Shown here: piece after piece, positions 60,871 through 64,000 of the stretch
How positions within the stretch are numbered: position 1 is the first letter of the stretch
Layout of the letters: each line of letters begins with the position of its first letter
Source: Pedobacter terrae
Lineage (GTDB): Bacteria; Bacteroidota; Bacteroidia; Sphingobacteriales; Sphingobacteriaceae
Length of the DNA stretch: 64,000 nt
Assembly: GCF_900100705.1 (NCBI RefSeq)
Contig: NZ_FNCH01000014.1
Coordinates: 62,001 to 126,000 of the forward strand
Reading direction: 5' to 3'
Translations under genes and position numbers: made by a program
Notes under the pieces: generated by a model
What the model saw: the letters and a program-made list of their open reading frames with translations, nothing else
Database searches by the model: none
Told to the model about the DNA's origin: nothing

Positions 60871-63342
60871 ATGAAAATAAACTTTACCAAACCGTTAATT
60901 TTGATCAATCTGTTAGGATTAATATGTCTTAACGTTTTCGCTCAACAAAGAACTACATTACAGGGTACCGTAAAAGATAGCCATGGTATAACCATTGCTG
61001 GAGTAACCGTAAGTGTTCATGGAACAAATACTACCACTACTACCAATAACCGCGGGATCTACAAATTGCAGTTGATTCAGGGGAAAGCTGTCGTACATTT
61101 TAATTTTATCGGCTTTAAAGAAGTGGTAAAAAACCTGGATTTAAATGGGACAGATGTTGCAGAAAATATCGTTATGCAGGAATCTACCGATGATCTGCAG
61201 CAGGTGGAAATTACCGGGCGTAAAGAGAAAACCTATAAAACCAAGGCTACCTTTATTGGCAAAATAGAAAATGAACTTAAAGATATCCCACAATCGGTTT
61301 CTTATGCCAGTAAAGAGCTTATTGCAGATCAAGGCCTGATGCGTGTGGGCGAAGTGGTGAAGAACTTTAGCGGTGTAAACCAGTTTAGCTTTTATGATGA
61401 TTTAACCATCAGGGGATTTCGCGTAAATGGGCAGAGCAATACCCAACTGTTAAACGGTTTAAGAACCAGTACCGGTTTCTGGAAACAGTCGCTGGCCAAT
61501 TACCTGGAAAGGGTTGAAGTTTTAAAAGGACCTTCATCGGCCCTTTTCGGAAATGCAAGTCCGGGTGGAGTGGTAAACCGTGTAACCAAAAAACCACTTG
61601 ATGAAACCCGTAGATCGGTGAGTCTGACTATGGGCAGTTTTAATACTTTCAGAGGTCTTGCAGATTTTACCGGACCTGCAACAAAAGACAGTACTTTACT
61701 TTACCGACTGAACCTTGGCTACGAAAACGCAGAAACTTTCAGAGACCTGATGTTTGACCGTAATTTCGTCATTGCGCCATCACTTACATTCGTCCCGTCT
61801 GAAAAAACAAGGATTAACTTTGACCTGGTTTATACTGATTCTAAAAGCAGACTGGATAGGGGACAGCCTATTTTCGGTAGTTTTGACTTAAATTCTACCC
61901 CGCAGTCGCTTTCATTAAATACCACGAATGATTATTTAAATGAGTTGACGTATAATGCGACCATTTCGATTACACATAAGCTTACTAATAACCTGAGCCT
62001 AAATGTTTCTTACCTAAAAACTGGCTATTCAGAAAATTTAAATGAACACCGTACCTCGAATGCTTATGGAGTTGATGCTAACGGTGCACCCATCAACGAT
62101 CTGGCTGGGATGAATGTGCAGATCAGAAAGCGAAAACGTTTTATCGATAATTTTTCAGGATACATTAATTATACGCCGAAAACTGGAATTATTGAGCATA
62201 AGATTGTAGCAGGTTATGATTTCGGAAGTGAAAAAACACCTGTTGGGGGTTGGCAGTTAACGGCCGGCGGTTACCGTAATGCAGCCAACAGCGGCGCAAT
62301 TGCTAGCTACGTACCCGCGAACAAGTCGAAATACCTTTTGGACGCAGCAGGGAATCCGGTACCAAACGTTCCGCATTTTAATTTAAACGATCCGCTTTCT
62401 TCGCAAAGAATGCAGGATGATAGCAAACTTTTCTTTACCCAATCTATAGTGGCCCCTACCTATTATTACCTGAATTCGGGTTACGTACAAGATCAGTTCA
62501 AAATCGGTGCTTTACAGGTATTAGCCGGAATACGGTATGAATATTACACAGATTTTGCAGGCTACAAGACCCAAGCTGAAGCTAAAGCTAATTCACACGC
62601 ATGGCTGCCACGCTTAGGTGCTGTTTATAGTATCAACTCCAATATTAATTTGTATGGAAGTTATGTAGAAGGTTATAACCCACAAACTTCTGCAAACATT
62701 GCAAATCCTAATGCCGGTGGCCCATTTGATCCGTTGAAAAGCAATATGGTAGAGTTTGGTACTAAAACGAGCTGGTTCAGAGATCAATTGACTGTAAGTG
62801 CCGCCGTTTACCAGATTAAACAAACCGGTGCATTGTATGCCACACCTGGTGTGGTAGATGTTTTAAGGCAGATTGGTGATGAGCAATCTAGAGGTTTCGA
62901 ATTGGATGTGATTGGTAAAATTATGCCAAACTGGAATGTCATTGCTTCTTATTCTTACAACAGGGCCAAAATACTAGAGAGTGGAACAGTTGGAGAAATC
63001 GGTATCCAGAAACCTAACGCACCAAAGAATACGGCCAACTTATGGAGCAGATATACATTTATTGAAGGCGTGGCTAAAGGATTGGGTATTGGCCTGGGTA
63101 TCAACTACACCGACAGGCGTAACCTGATCTATGATGCCAAGTTCTCGCCAGAGAATCAGATCACTATTCCATCTTTCACACTTTTTAATGCCGCTTTGTT
63201 TTATAATATTGGTAAACTACAGTTACAGCTCAATGCCAATAACATCGGTAATAAAAAATATTGGGTAGGTGGTTATGATTATCTACGCTTGTTCCCTGGT
63301 CAACCTGAAAATTACATGTTCACTGTCGGCTATTCATTTTAA
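60871..63342 (+). CDS. TonB-dependent siderophore receptor
   Basis: The 823-aa product has a signal peptide (MKINFTKPLILINLLGLICLNVFA), a carboxypeptidase-regulatory-like domain (about 28-110: QGTVKDSHGITIAGVTVSVH), a plug (about 125-245: ELKDIPQSVSYASKELIADQ, FYDDLTIRGFRVNG and RVEVLKGPSSALFGNASPGG VVNRVTKKP) and a 22-strand barrel ending ENYMFTVGYSF. The DIPQSVS/KGP.S.LFG motifs define the ferric-siderophore receptor subfamily, distinct from SusC. It imports an iron-siderophore complex with TonB. Two iron-box-like palindromes bracket the promoter. The stop overlaps the next gene's ATG by one base. Confidence 0.95.
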   Translation: MKINFTKPLILINLLGLICLNVFAQQRTTLQGTVKDSHGITIAGVTVSVHGTNTTTTTNNRGIYKLQLIQGKAVVHFNFIGFKEVVKNLDLNGTDVAENIVMQESTDDLQQVEITGRKEKTYKTKATFIGKIENELKDIPQSVSYASKELIADQGLMRVGEVVKNFSGVNQFSFYDDLTIRGFRVNGQSNTQLLNGLRTSTGFWKQSLANYLERVEVLKGPSSALFGNASPGGVVNRVTKKPLDETRRSVSLTMGSFNTFRGLADFTGPATKDSTLLYRLNLGYENAETFRDLMFDRNFVIAPSLTFVPSEKTRINFDLVYTDSKSRLDRGQPIFGSFDLNSTPQSLSLNTTNDYLNELTYNATISITHKLTNNLSLNVSYLKTGYSENLNEHRTSNAYGVDANGAPINDLAGMNVQIRKRKRFIDNFSGYINYTPKTGIIEHKIVAGYDFGSEKTPVGGWQLTAGGYRNAANSGAIASYVPANKSKYLLDAAGNPVPNVPHFNLNDPLSSQRMQDDSKLFFTQSIVAPTYYYLNSGYVQDQFKIGALQVLAGIRYEYYTDFAGYKTQAEAKANSHAWLPRLGAVYSINSNINLYGSYVEGYNPQTSANIANPNAGGPFDPLKSNMVEFGTKTSWFRDQLTVSAAVYQIKQTGALYATPGVVDVLRQIGDEQSRGFELDVIGKIMPNWNVIASYSYNRAKILESGTVGEIGIQKPNAPKNTANLWSRYTFIEGVAKGLGIGLGINYTDRRNLIYDAKFSPENQITIPSFTLFNAALFYNIGKLQLQLNANNIGNKKYWVGGYDYLRLFPGQPENYMFTVGYSF

Positions 63343-64000
63343 TGGCGAAGCGGAGATTAAAAAAGATAGCGGGTTGGCTCCATTTATGGATCGGGCTGAT
63401 TACAGGGCTCGTTGTGGTTTTTGTTTCGTTAACCGGATGCGTTTATGTATTCAATGAAGAAATTTTTAATAGCATTCATAAAAATATCGTATATGTCCAA
63501 AAAACCGGCCCTGCAAGGCCTGTTTCTGAATTGCTGGTTAATGCGCGGAAGGCAGTTGGAAAAGATAAGGAGCTGAGTAATGTTAACATCAGCTCGGATA
63601 ATAAGAGTTATGTTTTCTCTGGATTTAAAATCAACGACCGAAAGAAAATAAACCTGTCCTATTTTAGCCAGTTTGAATACCTGGATGAAGTTTATGTAAA
63701 CCAATATACCGGTAAGGTTTTAGGCGTGATGGATATGCGCTACGAATTTTTCAACGTGGTAGAGCAACTTCATAGGCAGCTTCTTTTGGTAAAGCCTATT
63801 GGTAGTCCATTGGTGGGCGTTTGCATACTGGCTTACCTGATGATGCTGATTACCGGGTTTATTTTATGGCTGCCCAAAAATTACAGGCAATTCAAAAAAA
63901 GTATTGCCGTTAAATGGAATGCCAAATGGAAAAGAGTTAATTACGATCTGCATAATAGTCTTGGCTTTTATGTACTTCCCATAGCCATGCTAATTGCCAT
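63342..64000 (+). CDS. PepSY-associated transmembrane protein (partial, cut by window end)
   Basis: The ATG at 63342 overlaps the receptor stop (TAATG); the frame stays open for 219 codons to the window end. MAKRRLKKIAGWLHLWIGLI is followed by a membrane helix (TGLVVVFVSLTGCVYVFNEE), a periplasmic PepSY-like stretch (about 45-155: EYLDEVYVNQYTGKVLGVMD, then EQLHRQLLLVKPIGSPL) and another helix (about 162-180: VGVCILAYLMMLITGFILW). The RVNYDLHNSLGFYVLPIAML segment is also typical. PepSY_TM proteins beside siderophore receptors are thought to help iron release or reduction in the periplasm. Coupled translation with the receptor supports a joint role. Confidence 0.9.
   Translation, partial: MAKRRLKKIAGWLHLWIGLITGLVVVFVSLTGCVYVFNEEIFNSIHKNIVYVQKTGPARPVSELLVNARKAVGKDKELSNVNISSDNKSYVFSGFKINDRKKINLSYFSQFEYLDEVYVNQYTGKVLGVMDMRYEFFNVVEQLHRQLLLVKPIGSPLVGVCILAYLMMLITGFILWLPKNYRQFKKSIAVKWNAKWKRVNYDLHNSLGFYVLPIAMLIA

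Overview
The window looks like chromosomal DNA of a Bacteroidota species of the Sphingobacteriaceae, most likely Pedobacter or a close relative. This is inferred from several signals: low-to-moderate G+C with A/T-rich intergenic regions, two SusC/SusD pairs, an ECF sigma/FecR/SusC-with-STN signalling trio, Bacteroidota-type promoters (TTTG, about 19 nt, TAnnTTTGC), little Shine-Dalgarno signal, and gene families typical of that group. I see no phage, IS element, integrase or CRISPR array.

Layout. 0.1-3 kb: sugar dehydrogenase lipoprotein, a Cys-rich microprotein, and the two subunits of a 3-oxoacid CoA-transferase. 3-8 kb: uridine kinase overlapping a five-LysM protein, Dps, and a UbiD-like decarboxylase. 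8.5-16 kb: a SusC/SusD pair, the decayed remains of a histidine kinase and a NarL-type response regulator, and a large macroglobulin-like exported protein. 16-25 kb: FadL-type porin, Gly/Tyr/Asn-rich lipoprotein, prolyl-tRNA synthetase, a Cys/Met-metabolism PLP enzyme, a TIGR02757 protein, a Crp-like regulator, and an orphan response regulator. 25-31 kb: dinB-dnaE mutagenesis-type cassette with a 2H phosphoesterase. 31-38 kb: polyprenol-phosphate mannosyltransferase, two POT peptide transporters, thiolase. 38-43 kb: repeat-rich non-coding block, a three-gene SPFH/membrane-protein/ribbon-helix-helix operon, a 7TM-HD phosphodiesterase, and tRNA-Ser plus two identical tRNA-Pro genes.

43-60 kb is the most distinctive part: ECF sigma factor, FecR, SusC (STN type), SusD, GH29 fucosidase, GH20 hexosaminidase, GntP/DsdX-type permease, RidA, D-threonine-aldolase/D-serine-dehydratase-like enzyme, M19 dipeptidase and GH3, nearly all tightly packed on one strand. 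It reads as a polysaccharide-utilisation locus joined to a D-amino-acid/dipeptide catabolic module, suggesting a glycopeptide or cell-wall-like substrate. 60.8-64 kb: a TonB-dependent siderophore receptor under two DtxR/IdeR-like palindromes, followed by a PepSY protein cut by the window end.

The intergenic DNA carries several repeat families. Most striking are AGTCnnn heptamer tracts that sit at gene 3' ends and in two or three cases form the last codons of the gene. There is also a 75-nt element that can fold as a perfect four-stem cloverleaf, a pair of ~171-bp direct repeats, and hairpin repeats containing CGTCAT...TGAACTTG cores.
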